From contig CAIQNN010000010.1 of the NCBI GenBank assembly GCA_903873185.1, positions 1-64,000 of the forward strand: a DNA stretch of 64,000 bases. The letters run 5' to 3'. Source of the stretch: an uncultured Actinomycetes bacterium (GTDB taxonomy: Bacteria; Actinomycetota; Actinomycetes; Nanopelagicales; Nanopelagicaceae). Of this stretch, positions 17,154 to 26,147 are shown piece after piece. The translations under genes and the position numbers were made by a program. Numbering within the stretch: position 1 is the stretch's first letter; the number at the start of each line of letters is the position of its first letter. The notes beneath the pieces are model-generated. The model was not told the DNA's origin. It did no database searches and saw nothing but the letters and a program-made list of their open reading frames with translations.

Positions 17154-17828
17154 CTAATGAAGAATATTGACTGCTCGGGCAACAACTAGTCCAACCAAGA
17201 CCAGTGATGTTATTGATTGAATAGCCATCAATAATTTTGCCCATTTGGTAAGTGGCATGGCATCTGTTGGGCTAAATGCCGAGGCATTTGTAACCGAGAC
17301 ATACAAATAGTCGGAGTAACGGGGAAACCAACCAGGAGCGGCATAGGCGGGATCAGTCATTTGTGGGAAGAGAAAATCAGGAACTGAGTCAGTTGCCGCG
17401 GCGCGAGCCGATGGACCACCGCGGTCGAAGTCCCAGTACCAAAGCGAGAAGATCACAATATTTGAAAGCCAGATCGAAAAACCCGACCAGAGCAATCTGG
17501 TGGGTGAAGTAATTGAACCATCGACAATTTTTCCGACTAATAATATTGCCGACGCCGCATTACTAAGCATCATGAAGCCATTGAGAACCAAAGTTAGCGT
17601 TCGTTGTGGAATGTGGGGCAGGCCAAGCTTCCTTGGCGCAATCAAAACAATTAGTACGAGCAGCATCGCTTCGACAAAGCAGAAGACTTTGTGGTGCGGA
17701 ATCGCAAGCGACTTTGGAATAAAGAATTGCAAACCAATCACCATGAGAACTACAAGTAGTACGGGGCCACGGTTTTCTTGCTTGTGTTCTTGGAGCCAAT
17801 GCGGCTGGGGGAAACTCTCAAAGGCCAT
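17154..17828 (-). CDS. Uncharacterised multi-pass membrane protein (DUF1345-like)
   Basis: A 224-residue protein with about five hydrophobic segments (roughly 25-42, 48-66, 78-97, 112-130 and 195-220). The conserved-looking part is SDYLYVSVTNASAFSPTD followed by a long helix ending ARAVNIL, which resembles DUF1345-type membrane proteins found in many actinobacteria. No enzyme motif was seen. Only 25 nt separate it from the downstream end of the kinase gene, so it may share a transcript with the kinase and epimerase. Function is not known. Confidence 0.6.
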   Translation of the reverse strand: MAFESFPQPHWLQEHKQENRGPVLLVVLMVIGLQFFIPKSLAIPHHKVFCFVEAMLLVLIVLIAPRKLGLPHIPQRTLTLVLNGFMMLSNAASAILLVGKIVDGSITSPTRLLWSGFSIWLSNIVIFSLWYWDFDRGGPSARAAATDSVPDFLFPQMTDPAYAAPGWFPRYSDYLYVSVTNASAFSPTDAMPLTKWAKLLMAIQSITSLVLVGLVVARAVNILH

Positions 17829-17853
17829 GCGCAGAATCTACTCTTGCGGCTGG

Positions 17854-18480
17854 CTATATGGCCGGGTTTAAATTAATTGCCGCCGTTGCAAGATGGCGGG
17901 TGCTATCGATGAATCTTGCGTTGGACTCATCGCTTCCAAGGGACCAGGCCCGAGCCGCCTCCGGACTCTTCCCGTGCTTGATATGACGGGCAATTAGACG
18001 CTCAAGGCGCACGGAATCCTCTAAATCGAGGAAGTAGCTGGCGCTCAATAAATCTCTTACTCCCTCCCAACCAAATTCAGTCGAGAGCAAATAGTTTCCT
18101 TCCACCAAAACTATTTTTACCTCTTTGGGAACTATTCCCTCATCCGCGATCGCCGCCTCGATTTCTCGGTGAAATATCGGAAAATGAATATCTTCGCCGC
18201 CTGTTTTCAAGTGGGTAAGAAGTGCAATGAAACCTTCCTGATCGAAGGTGTCTGGCGCCCCTTTGCGCTCCCGCTTTCCAGTGGCTTCCAAAATTTCGTT
18301 GCTTAAATGGAAACCATCCATTGACACTATGGAAATTACATTCTGAGGGAAATGAGACTTAATTATTTCAACAATTGTGGATTTGCCAGCGCCTGGTTTC
18401 CCAACAATTCCAATTAACTTTCGTGCGCTAGTTGAATTTATTAGTTCATTGATTTGGGCTATAAAATCTTCAATCCGCAT
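17854..18480 (-). CDS. Nucleoside/sugar kinase family protein (FrcK/YggC-like P-loop kinase)
   Basis: A 208-residue P-loop protein: Walker A GKPGAGKST at 27-35, MDGFHLSN at about 54-61 (typical of the uridine kinase/pantothenate kinase/FrcK group), PIFHREIE in the middle, VEGNYLL as the second motif, and an arginine-rich lid (RLERLIARHIKHGKS). FrcK-like proteins accompany fructose ABC transporters. It lies 46 nt downstream of the AGE epimerase, and I infer that the pair may convert a hexose to a ketose and phosphorylate it. The substrate is unproven. Confidence 0.75.
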   Translation of the reverse strand: MRIEDFIAQINELINSTSARKLIGIVGKPGAGKSTIVEIIKSHFPQNVISIVSMDGFHLSNEILEATGKRERKGAPDTFDQEGFIALLTHLKTGGEDIHFPIFHREIEAAIADEGIVPKEVKIVLVEGNYLLSTEFGWEGVRDLLSASYFLDLEDSVRLERLIARHIKHGKSPEAARAWSLGSDESNARFIDSTRHLATAAINLNPAI

Positions 18481-18526
18481 GTAGACACAATCCCTTTCAA
18501 AAATATCTAAATATTATTTTGCGACG

Positions 18527-19783
18527 CTAGGAACTCTGCTTTATGGAGTCAACAAAACTAGCAGTGAATGGATACATAGTTAAGAGGCAGGAATTAAACA
18601 TGTGGTAGATATCAGGCTTGCCTGGCCAAGTTTCATCTATAACTTGCTGTTGTGGATTTAATTCGTGAAACCAAGAACCGTTTTTGTAATCCAACATGTT
18701 GTTGGCCGCATATTCCCACCAATTATTAAAGTCTTCTAAATACTTGGGTTCATTCGTCGTTATCCAAAGTGAGTATGCTGCCATAATTGCCTCGCTGACC
18801 ACCCACGCCATCCGAGATCTAACTATGGGCAATCGATCCCAATCCATTGTGTAAATGAAGCCATCAGTTCCATCGGCCGACCAACCAGCTTCTTTTGCAA
18901 GATCGTAGAGATTAATCGCATCTGGAAGTATCCAGGAATTCGTCGTTGGACTATCCGAATTTTGCACTCCTACTTGAATTGCTAACCGCGACCATTCAAA
19001 AAGATGACCAATCGTGACACCGAAAGGGAAAAATGGGTCAGCAGGTTTTTCGTTATTGAATTCCATGTCAGCGTTCCAGGTTGAATCAAAATGCTCTGGG
19101 AGCATCCAGTTATTGTTTCGGGCAAAATTATCAACAACCTTTTTAGTTATGCTAAATGCTCGTTCCCTATATTTTGATTGCTTGGTAACGGCATATGCGG
19201 CTATGAAAGATTCGACACCATGCATGTTGGCATTTACACCTCGATAGGGTTCGCATACTGAAAAATCAGCGTTCCAGGCATTGTTTAGCATGTTAAATTT
19301 GGAATCCCAAAAGTATTTTTCTATTACTTCATCAACTATATATAGAAGTTCATCAGCCCTGGGATGGCTACAGGCCTTTGCAGTACTTGCTGCCAATAAT
19401 ACAAATGCGTGGCCATATGCCAATTTGTTAGCGTCTACCGGTTTACCAAAGTAGTCAACGGAATTATAAAATCCAGAATTTTGCGAATCCAGAAATACTT
19501 CAAAAAGCGCATTGATCCCCAAATCAACTAACTCCATTGCCTCTGAAATACCGGCTAAATGCGCAAGTCCGAATACTTGAATCATCCGACATTGAATGTA
19601 AAGTTCGCGCGGATGTGACCGGTCTACATTTCCTACGGGGTCCAAATATCCAAAACCACCTTCAGCTACGACCGATCCGCGGGCGAAATCAAGTAGTCGC
19701 CGCGCTTCCTCACCAGAGAAGGTCTCACCGAAGCGGGAAAGTTCCGTTGAATCAAGGAGGTTTTGTATTGGGATTGGGCGCAT
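18527..19783 (-). CDS. AGE family sugar epimerase/isomerase (mannose/sulfoquinovose isomerase type)
   Basis: A 418-residue (alpha/alpha)6-barrel protein. Family marks are RELYIQCRMIQVFGLAH near residue 60, NMHGVESFIAAY (likely catalytic histidine) near 190, IGHLFEWSRL near 260, WVVSEAIMAAY near 330, and WPGKPDIYHMFNSC near the end. The family includes N-acylglucosamine 2-epimerase, mannose isomerase and YihS-type aldose-ketose isomerases, which interconvert mannose, fructose, glucose or sulfoquinovose with sulfofructose. The GKPDIYH end favours the isomerase branch. The kinase gene downstream suits a ketose product. No sulfoquinovosidase or sulfo-sugar aldolase is present in the window. Confidence 0.8.
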   Translation of the reverse strand: MRPIPIQNLLDSTELSRFGETFSGEEARRLLDFARGSVVAEGGFGYLDPVGNVDRSHPRELYIQCRMIQVFGLAHLAGISEAMELVDLGINALFEVFLDSQNSGFYNSVDYFGKPVDANKLAYGHAFVLLAASTAKACSHPRADELLYIVDEVIEKYFWDSKFNMLNNAWNADFSVCEPYRGVNANMHGVESFIAAYAVTKQSKYRERAFSITKKVVDNFARNNNWMLPEHFDSTWNADMEFNNEKPADPFFPFGVTIGHLFEWSRLAIQVGVQNSDSPTTNSWILPDAINLYDLAKEAGWSADGTDGFIYTMDWDRLPIVRSRMAWVVSEAIMAAYSLWITTNEPKYLEDFNNWWEYAANNMLDYKNGSWFHELNPQQQVIDETWPGKPDIYHMFNSCLLTMYPFTASFVDSIKQSS

Positions 19784-19900
19784 TAGCCGAGTCTAGCCAC
19801 GGATATTTGAGTCTAAATTTTGTTCAACGCGTCTGCCTTTCCTTATTTTCAAGCAATCCTGCCCTCGCGGCCAGTCAGTTCCAGGAGTTAGGCTTAAGGT

Positions 19901-21337
19901 ATGAACGAAGAAGAGGGCACTCGCGTCCACGATCATCCGGTAGCCGAACAGTTAACTGACTTTATGAAGACCGGCTGGGCGCCATCGCCCTTAGATGGAA
20001 TTACCCAAGCCGCCGTTGCTTCATTTAGCGCCCAACGTCGCGCCAAACTTTCCGCGGCTTATCCTGGTCTGCGTTTGATCTTGCCCGCAGGCGCAGCGAA
20101 GGTCAGAAGCAATGACACCGATTATCGCTTCCGAGCGCATACCGCCTTCTCGTATTTCAGCGGGGTAAATGGTTTAGATGCCTTGCCCGATTCGGTTCTG
20201 GTTTTGGAACCAAATGACAATGGTCATGAAGCGGTGCTGTTTGTGCATCCTCGATCATCCAGAGATTCTGAAGGCTTCTTCAAAAATTCAAAGCATGGCG
20301 AGTTCTGGGTGGGTCGGCGGTTAACTTTAGAAGAGACCCAAATTCGCTACGCAATCGCGGTCCGCGATGTTGAAACCATCGAAAATTTTCTCGCCGACGA
20401 TAAAGATGCGTTAATTCTTCGAGGCGAAGATCGCAAGATCGACAAGCAAATTGAGAAACACAAGAAGAAAGAGGAAGAGTTCGCCAGTGTTCTCTCCGCT
20501 ATGCGCTTGATTAAAGATGAATTTGAGATTGCTGAAATGCAGAAGGCTATCGACGCCTCTGCCCGAGGTTTTGCCGACATGGTCCGAGTTTTACCATCTG
20601 CAACTGCAGTCTCTCGGGGTGAGCGAATCATAGAGAGTGCTTTCTTTGGTCGGGCTCGGCTGGAAGGCAACGATGTTGGCTATGACACCATCGCAGCATC
20701 CGGCTCCCACGCTTGTATTTTGCATTGGACTAGAAATGATGGCGATGTCTTGCCTGGTGATTTAATCCTTATTGACGCTGGCGTCGAGGTTGATTCGCTA
20801 TATACCGCTGACATCACGCGCACATTGCCAATCAACGGGAAATTTACGCCGCAACAACGCCAGATCTACCTATTGGTATACGAAGCTCAAAAAGCGGGCA
20901 TTGCTGCTGTTAAGCCCGGCGCCAACTTTCGCGATTTTCATCTAGCTGCCCAAAAGGTTTTAGCTGAAGGTTTGGCAGCGATGGGCGTGCTTCCGGTCTC
21001 CGCAGAAGAGTCCATGAAGCCCGAGGTTGGGTTGCATCGACGTTGGACGATTCACAGCACCGGACATATGTTAGGTATGGATGTTCACGATTGCGCATTG
21101 GCACGTAAAGAGCAGTTCCTCGAAGCCACTTTAGAGCCGGGCATGATTCTTACTGTAGAGCCAGGACTTTATATTCACGCTGATGACGAACTCTTCCCGG
21201 TTGAATATCGGGGTATCGGCGTTCGAATCGAAGATGATGTTCTTGTAACTGAAACTGGATGTCGCGTCCTTAGTCAAGGGTTGCCAAGTCACCCAGACGA
21301 AGTTGAAGTTTGGATGTCTAACTTAAGTCGAAGCTAA
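19901..21337 (+). CDS. pepP: Aminopeptidase P family Xaa-Pro peptidase
   Basis: A 478-residue protein with the N-terminal AMP domain and C-terminal pita-bread M24 domain. Metal ligands are visible as the two aspartates in IDAGVEVDSLYTADITRT, the histidine in HSTGHMLGMDVHD, and glutamates in TVEPGLY and VRIEDDV. It removes N-terminal residues preceding proline from peptides, in the cytoplasm. The length matches the long bacterial PepP form. It is transcribed opposite to its neighbours; its stop overlaps the convergent CrcB gene by 4 bp. Confidence 0.92.
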   Translation: MNEEEGTRVHDHPVAEQLTDFMKTGWAPSPLDGITQAAVASFSAQRRAKLSAAYPGLRLILPAGAAKVRSNDTDYRFRAHTAFSYFSGVNGLDALPDSVLVLEPNDNGHEAVLFVHPRSSRDSEGFFKNSKHGEFWVGRRLTLEETQIRYAIAVRDVETIENFLADDKDALILRGEDRKIDKQIEKHKKKEEEFASVLSAMRLIKDEFEIAEMQKAIDASARGFADMVRVLPSATAVSRGERIIESAFFGRARLEGNDVGYDTIAASGSHACILHWTRNDGDVLPGDLILIDAGVEVDSLYTADITRTLPINGKFTPQQRQIYLLVYEAQKAGIAAVKPGANFRDFHLAAQKVLAEGLAAMGVLPVSAEESMKPEVGLHRRWTIHSTGHMLGMDVHDCALARKEQFLEATLEPGMILTVEPGLYIHADDELFPVEYRGIGVRIEDDVLVTETGCRVLSQGLPSHPDEVEVWMSNLSRS

Positions 21338-21672
21338 AGCGCATTTCCTAGCGCTGCTGCTGCAATTCCGAAAACTAGGGTGAGCGCTAAATAGCTGATT
21401 GCCGCTGATTTGCGGTTAGTGTGAAGCAAGCCGTGGGTTTCCACGGCGAAAGTAGACCACGTTGTAAACGCTCCCGCGAAGCCCGTTCCCAGGATAAGCA
21501 CGATGTTGCCATGGGAATTTATAACTAGCCCTAACAGAAAGGAACCTAAAGTATTAATTAGTAAGGTCTCGAGTGGTAGATAAGAAGAGTGCAGCTCTTT
21601 TACAAATTTATCAATGAGGTAACGAGCCGGCGCACCTACGCCAGCGCCTAAGGCAATTAGTAGCCCTCTCAT
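21334..21672 (-). CDS. crcB: CrcB/FluC fluoride channel subunit (second of the pair)
   Basis: A 112-residue protein with four membrane segments and Fluc-family marks: GVGAPARYLID near the N-terminus, LINTLGSFLLG, and GFAGAFTTWSTFAVE. Fluc proteins form dual-topology dimeric fluoride channels; paired genes form heterodimers in several bacteria. I chose ATG 21672, whose ATGA overlaps the stop of the preceding CrcB gene, over the GTG at 21684. No fluoride riboswitch lies between the genes. Confidence 0.9.
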   Translation of the reverse strand: MRGLLIALGAGVGAPARYLIDKFVKELHSSYLPLETLLINTLGSFLLGLVINSHGNIVLILGTGFAGAFTTWSTFAVETHGLLHTNRKSAAISYLALTLVFGIAAAALGNAL

Positions 21673-22046
21673 CGCTTGGCCCACTTCTTTTGCAGGATTT
21701 CATTAGTAACTAAGACCAACAGGTAACTGCCAAATAATGATGCAAGCGCATAACTAAATGCGGCGGCAGTTTTTCCATCATTTAAGTATTGATCCATCTT
21801 TACCGCAAAAGCGGAATAGGTGGTGAAGCCGCCGCAGAACCCGGCGCCAAGTCCTGGTCGCCACCACCACTTTGGAGCTTCGTGAAAATTGATATAGATC
21901 AGAAGTGCAGCAAGCAGAACCGTTCCAAAGTAATTAACTAATAGGACTGCCCACGGAAAGCCGTGATCTGGAATGGCCAATGCGACTGCCCAGCGGGCGA
22001 GGGAACCAGCAACTCCGCCTAGAGCAACAACTGCTACCTTTTTCAG
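21669..22046 (-). CDS. crcB: CrcB/FluC fluoride channel subunit (first of the pair), probable CTG start
   Basis: The usual Fluc N-terminus (VALGGVAGSLARW) is encoded in frame upstream of TTG 21980, but there is no ATG, GTG or TTG before it. The only suitable codon is CTG 22046, which overlaps the TGA of the preceding gene (CTGA) and has AGGG six nt before it. With this start the protein has 125 residues and four membrane segments, with VNYFGTVLL and GFCGGFTTYSAFAV as family marks. Starting at TTG would delete most of the first helix. The pair probably forms a heterodimeric fluoride channel. Confidence 0.8.
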   Translation of the reverse strand: MKKVAVVALGGVAGSLARWAVALAIPDHGFPWAVLLVNYFGTVLLAALLIYINFHEAPKWWWRPGLGAGFCGGFTTYSAFAVKMDQYLNDGKTAAAFSYALASLFGSYLLVLVTNEILQKKWAKR

Positions 22047-22405
22047 CGGTAACCCTTGATTGGCTTCTTCTTGAAAATGCCATTTAAAACTGAGGAGACA
22101 AAGCTAATTACCAACGAAGCGAGAAGCGCGGACCAAAAATTCTTAACATCAAGGGAACTGCTCCACCTGGCAGTGAGCATTAACATGGCGGCATTTATAA
22201 CGATGCTAAATAGCCCAAAGGTAATTAGAACAAAAGGAAATGTCATCAGCTTTAAGAAGGAGCCAAAGAAACTGTTAATTAATCCGAAAAGCAGAGCCAC
22301 CCAAAGATATTTCCTGGCGCCGCCATGAATGGTGATGCCAGGAATTAAAGTGGTTGCCGCCCAGAAAGCTAACGCAAGAACTGCCCAACGAACAAGAAGT
22401 TTCAT
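22043..22405 (-). CDS. PF04020 (phage holin 4 family) membrane protein
   Basis: A 120-residue protein with four predicted membrane helices (RWAVLALAFWAATTLI, LWVALLFGLINSFF, FVLITFGLFSIVINAAM, FWSALLASLVISF) and a lysine-rich tail. The Pfam name says phage holin, but most members are chromosomal membrane proteins of unknown role, and there are no phage genes here. It starts 3 nt after the sdhB stop and overlaps the first crcB gene, so it lies in a run sdhCAB-PF04020-crcB-crcB. Function unknown. Confidence 0.8.
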   Translation of the reverse strand: MKLLVRWAVLALAFWAATTLIPGITIHGGARKYLWVALLFGLINSFFGSFLKLMTFPFVLITFGLFSIVINAAMLMLTARWSSSLDVKNFWSALLASLVISFVSSVLNGIFKKKPIKGYR

Positions 22406-22408
22406 GCC

Positions 22409-23170
22409 TTAGAGAATACCGTCTCGCTTTCGGATTTTGGAGCCTAACCAGCGGGCAGGATCATATTTCACGTCTACAACGCGCTCTTTCATTGGAATGA
22501 TCGCGTTATCCGTGATCCGAATGTGCTCTGGGCAAACTTCAGTACAGCATTTCGTGATGTTGCACATTCCAAGGCCGTGCTCTTCTTGAGCCTTCTGCTT
22601 TCGGTTGCGCAAGGTATCCAATGGGTGCATATCTAACTCGGCGATTCGAATAAAGAATCTTGGACCGGCAAAAGACTTCTTATTCTCTTCGTGATCGCGA
22701 ATTACGTGACAGGTGTCTTGGCACAGGAAGCACTCGATGCACTTTCTAAATTCTTGGCTGCGCTCAACATCAACTTGCTGCATGCGAGCTTCGCCAGGTT
22801 TCAAGTTAGCTGGGGCTTCGTACGCTGGAATCTCCATCGCCTTCTTATAGTTAAAGGAGACATCAGTGACCAAATCTTTAATGACCGGAAAGGCGCGAAG
22901 TGGCGTAAGTGTGATGGTCTCATCTTCTTCAAAACTGGCGACTTGGGTCATACACGCAAGGCGTGGCTTTCCATTGATCTCCATTGAACAAGAACCACAC
23001 TTACCGGCTTTACAGTTCCAGCGAACCGCAAGATCGTTCATCTGCTCGGCTTGAACGCGGTGAATGACATCGAGAACAACTTCACCTTCATTGGCATCTA
23101 CGGTGATGTTTTGTAGCCCACCATCAACCGAGTTTCCTCGCCAGATACGGAGATTGAGTTTGCGGGCCAT
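22409..23170 (-). CDS. sdhB: Succinate dehydrogenase iron-sulfur subunit
   Basis: A 253-residue subunit. The N-terminal ferredoxin domain has the [2Fe-2S] cysteines in CKAGKCGSCS plus a later RLAC; the C-terminal domain has CIECFLCQDTC and CNITKCCTEVCP for the [4Fe-4S] and [3Fe-4S] clusters. It passes electrons from the FAD subunit to the membrane cytochrome b in the citric acid cycle and respiratory chain. Its ATG shares one base with the sdhA stop (TAATG). Confidence 0.93.
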   Translation of the reverse strand: MARKLNLRIWRGNSVDGGLQNITVDANEGEVVLDVIHRVQAEQMNDLAVRWNCKAGKCGSCSMEINGKPRLACMTQVASFEEDETITLTPLRAFPVIKDLVTDVSFNYKKAMEIPAYEAPANLKPGEARMQQVDVERSQEFRKCIECFLCQDTCHVIRDHEENKKSFAGPRFFIRIAELDMHPLDTLRNRKQKAQEEHGLGMCNITKCCTEVCPEHIRITDNAIIPMKERVVDVKYDPARWLGSKIRKRDGIL

Positions 23171-25056
23171 TAGTTGGAACCACCCTTCGAAATTTCTTCC
23201 GGTGTCATGTATTTCTCGAGTTCGTGAATATCAAAGAGATCGAAGAGATCCTTACGAATCATTGGCAGTTTCTGTGATTTGACATTGACCTGGCTGCCAT
23301 CGAATGAGCTGATGTGGTTGACCTGACGCCACTGGGCGTTCATGCCAGGGAAATCATCGCGAGTGTGACCGCCACGAGACTCTTCGCGAAGCAACGCAGA
23401 TTTCGCCGTACTTTCGGCAACTAGCAACATATTGTCTAAATCGAAAATCAAGTGGAAGCCAGGATTGAATTGGCGATCACCTGAAACCGTCACATTGGCC
23501 GAGCGCTTACGAATGTCGGCAATCTTAACGATGGCGCTTTCGATTTCCGCTCGGGTGCGGATAATTCCGACCAAGTTATGAGTAACTTCTTGAAGTTCTT
23601 GATGCAGCGCATATGGGTTCTCGCCACCGGTTTGGGTAAATGGCTTCTCAATCTTTTCCGCCGCACTCTTGATAGTGGCTTCATTAACTGGGTTCGCGCC
23701 ATTGCTCTTTACATATTCCGCTGCGCCAATTCCTGCGCGCCGACCGAATACCAAAAGATCTGAGAGCGAATTCCCGCCGAGACGGTTGGAACCGTGCATT
23801 CCGCCAGCAACTTCACCAGCAGCAAAGAGGCCAGGCACGTTAACGGCCGCAGCAGAATCTGGATCTACTTCAACGCCACCCATTACGTAGTGACAGGTTG
23901 GTCCCACTTCCATTGCTTCTTTGGTGATATCAACACCGGCAAGCTCGTAGAACTGATGCCACATCGAAGGCAACTTCTTTTTAATTACATCGGCTGGAAG
24001 GCGCTTGGAAACATCGAGGTAGACACCACCATGTTCGGTACCGCGACCAGCTTTAACTTCAGAGTTAATGGCACGAGCAACTTCATCACGTGGAAGAAGT
24101 TCTGGTGGGCGGCGATTGTTGGCTTGATCGTTGTACCAACGATCAGCTTCGGCTTCATTGTCAGCATAAATAGCTTTGAAAACTTCAGGAATGTAGTTGA
24201 ACATGAAGCGGATGCCGTCGGTATTGGTTAGCACGCCACCATCACCACGAACTGATTCGGTGACAAGAAGGCCGCGAACTGAAGGTGGCCAGACCATTCC
24301 AGTTGGATGGAATTGCAAGAACTCCATATCAACCAGGTTTCCGCCAGCCTTCAAAGCAAGGGCGTGACCATCACCGGTCCCCTCCCAAGAGTTTGAGGTA
24401 ATTTTAAAGGTCTTTCCAACACCACCAGTTGCAAGCACAACAGCGGGCGCTTCGAAGAGAACTTCGGCGCCGGATTCACGCCAATAACCATAAGCTCCAG
24501 AAACTTTGCCGTTATCTTTTAAGATATCGGTAATGGTGAGCTCCGCGAAGACCTTAATAAAACTTTCAGCATCGCCATGATCGCGAGCATCTTTTTGTTG
24601 CAGAGCAACGATCCGCTGTTGCATCGTGCGAATAAGTTCAAGACCTGTGCGGTCTCCGACGTGTGCCAAACGAGGGTACTCGTGGCCACCGAAGTTACGT
24701 TGGGAAATTTTGCCTTCTTCGGTGCGATCAAAGAGCGCGCCCCATACTTCTAATTCCCACACTCGCTCTGGAGCTTCTTTTGCGTGAAGTTCCGCCATTC
24801 GATAGTGATTTAAGAACTTACCGCCGCGCATTGTGTCGCGAAAGTGAACCATCCAGTTATCGCTGTCATTGACGTTACCCATGGATGCAGCGACGCCACC
24901 TTCTGCCATAACAGTGTGAGCCTTACCGAAGAGCGACTTACAGATGATCGCAACTTTCAGGCCAGCTTCGCGCGCTTCAACAGCGGCCCGTAAGCCAGCA
25001 CCGCCAGCACCAATTACGAGAATGTCGTATTTGTATCGTTCGATTGAATTTGTCAT
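23170..25056 (-). CDS. sdhA: Succinate dehydrogenase flavoprotein subunit
   Basis: A 628-residue flavoprotein. The dinucleotide motif GAGGAGLRAAVEA lies at residues 16-28, the histidine expected to bind FAD covalently is in KAHTVMAEGG near 47, and catalytic regions include LLVTESVRGDGG and GPTCHYVMGG. It oxidises succinate to fumarate. Order sdhC-sdhA-sdhB and length fit the actinobacterial enzyme with a single large membrane subunit. It starts 9 nt after the sdhC stop. Confidence 0.94.
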   Translation of the reverse strand: MTNSIERYKYDILVIGAGGAGLRAAVEAREAGLKVAIICKSLFGKAHTVMAEGGVAASMGNVNDSDNWMVHFRDTMRGGKFLNHYRMAELHAKEAPERVWELEVWGALFDRTEEGKISQRNFGGHEYPRLAHVGDRTGLELIRTMQQRIVALQQKDARDHGDAESFIKVFAELTITDILKDNGKVSGAYGYWRESGAEVLFEAPAVVLATGGVGKTFKITSNSWEGTGDGHALALKAGGNLVDMEFLQFHPTGMVWPPSVRGLLVTESVRGDGGVLTNTDGIRFMFNYIPEVFKAIYADNEAEADRWYNDQANNRRPPELLPRDEVARAINSEVKAGRGTEHGGVYLDVSKRLPADVIKKKLPSMWHQFYELAGVDITKEAMEVGPTCHYVMGGVEVDPDSAAAVNVPGLFAAGEVAGGMHGSNRLGGNSLSDLLVFGRRAGIGAAEYVKSNGANPVNEATIKSAAEKIEKPFTQTGGENPYALHQELQEVTHNLVGIIRTRAEIESAIVKIADIRKRSANVTVSGDRQFNPGFHLIFDLDNMLLVAESTAKSALLREESRGGHTRDDFPGMNAQWRQVNHISSFDGSQVNVKSQKLPMIRKDLFDLFDIHELEKYMTPEEISKGGSN

Positions 25057-25065
25057 GGTGCTCGC

Positions 25066-25869
25066 TTAGAAGAAGTAGAGGTTGGTAATGGAACCGGCGG
25101 AAACTTGGCGAACATAAAGATCGGCAAGCGCTACTCCGAAGAGTGAGACCCAAGCAAAATTCTGATGCTTGTGATTCAAGATTGATACGTAAGTCCATAA
25201 CTTGTAACGAATTGGGTGCGCTGAGAAATTGCGAAGGCGACCGCCAATGGTGTGGCGACAAGTGTGGCAAGAGGCCGAGTACAACCAAAGGAAGGTGGCA
25301 TTTGCTAGCAGAACTAAAGTTCCGACGCTCATGTGACCCCACTGGTTGTGTTCATTTCGGAAAGCCAAGATTGCATCCACTGTAAGAATTACATTAAAGA
25401 CGCAGCCTGCGTAAAAGAACCAACGATGTGCGTTCTGCATAATCAAAGGTGCACGAGTTTCGCCGGTGTACTTGGAATGTGGTTCAGCTACAGCACAAGC
25501 TGGTGGCGAGAACCAGAAGGAGCGGTAGTACGCCTTGCGGTAGTAATAGCAAGTTAAACGAAAGCCCAACGGAAAGATCAGAATGAAAAGTGAAGGAGAG
25601 ATCATCATTCCAAAGATGTGGTAAACCCCTAAAGGTTGTCCCAGTAATGAGGAGCCTGTTACGCAACCCGTTGAAAGACATGGTGAATAGAACGGCGAAA
25701 TTAGCGGCTCAACAAAGTAGTGCGCATTTTCGAACGCTCGGAAGGTTGCGTAAACGATGAAGGAAAATAAAACCAGCACAGTAAATGCCGGCTGGAGCCA
25801 CCATCGATCAGTTCGAAGGGTGCGCTCTGAAATCTTGGCGCGCCCGCTAGAGAAAACTCCTGTTGCCAC
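25066..25869 (-). CDS. sdhC: Succinate dehydrogenase cytochrome b subunit (single-subunit, five-helix type)
   Basis: A 267-residue membrane protein with about five hydrophobic helices and several histidines in helices (for example SCHTCRHTIGG and LNHKHQNFAW) that could ligate two haems, as in B-type succinate:menaquinone reductases; no separate sdhD is present. GTG 25869 is preceded by AGGAGT at 7 nt. It heads the sdhCAB run. The 152-bp gap upstream to tRNA-Ser should carry the promoter, but I cannot pick out a convincing -35/-10 pair; it holds a TAGCGCTA palindrome (25944-25951) and a short CACCC/GGGTG stem (25928-25941). Confidence 0.88.
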   Translation of the reverse strand: MATGVFSSGRAKISERTLRTDRWWLQPAFTVLVLFSFIVYATFRAFENAHYFVEPLISPFYSPCLSTGCVTGSSLLGQPLGVYHIFGMMISPSLFILIFPLGFRLTCYYYRKAYYRSFWFSPPACAVAEPHSKYTGETRAPLIMQNAHRWFFYAGCVFNVILTVDAILAFRNEHNQWGHMSVGTLVLLANATFLWLYSASCHTCRHTIGGRLRNFSAHPIRYKLWTYVSILNHKHQNFAWVSLFGVALADLYVRQVSAGSITNLYFF

Positions 25870-26021
25870 CGATCACTCCTTAAGTATTCGCATGCCGCAG
25901 CCTGCTCGACATAGATAGGAGAAGTTTCACCCTTTGGGGTGGTTAGCGCTAGGTAAGTGGTTGGCATAAGCCTATGAAATCAACCACAGGCGTAACTTGA
26001 GTTAAATTGCAAGAAATCTGG

Positions 26022-26104
26022 CGGAGGGCGAGGGATTTGAACCCTCGAAGGTTTCCCTTGCCGGTTTTCAAGACCGGTGCACTCGGCCGCTATGCGAGCC
26101 CTCC
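26022..26104 (-). tRNA. tRNA-Ser(TGA)
   Basis: The minus strand folds as a class II tRNA: acceptor GGAGGGC/GCCCTCC, anticodon stem ACCGG/CCGGC region with loop CTTGAAA (anticodon TGA, reading UCA and others), a variable arm AAGG-GAAA-CCTT, T arm with GGTTCAAATCC, and discriminator G. It lies 43 nt downstream of the serS-HAD pair on the same strand. Confidence 0.96.
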
Positions 26105-26147
26105 GTGGGCAAACTTACTGCCTAGAGTTCACGCGCTCAAAACCAGG

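Noticed and set aside
21973-22046. Fluoride riboswitch ahead of the crcB pair
   Set aside because: The genes overlap or nearly touch their upstream neighbours, leaving no leader to hold the aptamer.
22043-22405. Possible prophage remnant because of the holin family name
   Set aside because: PF04020 proteins are mostly chromosomal; no phage genes, repeats or att sites are nearby.
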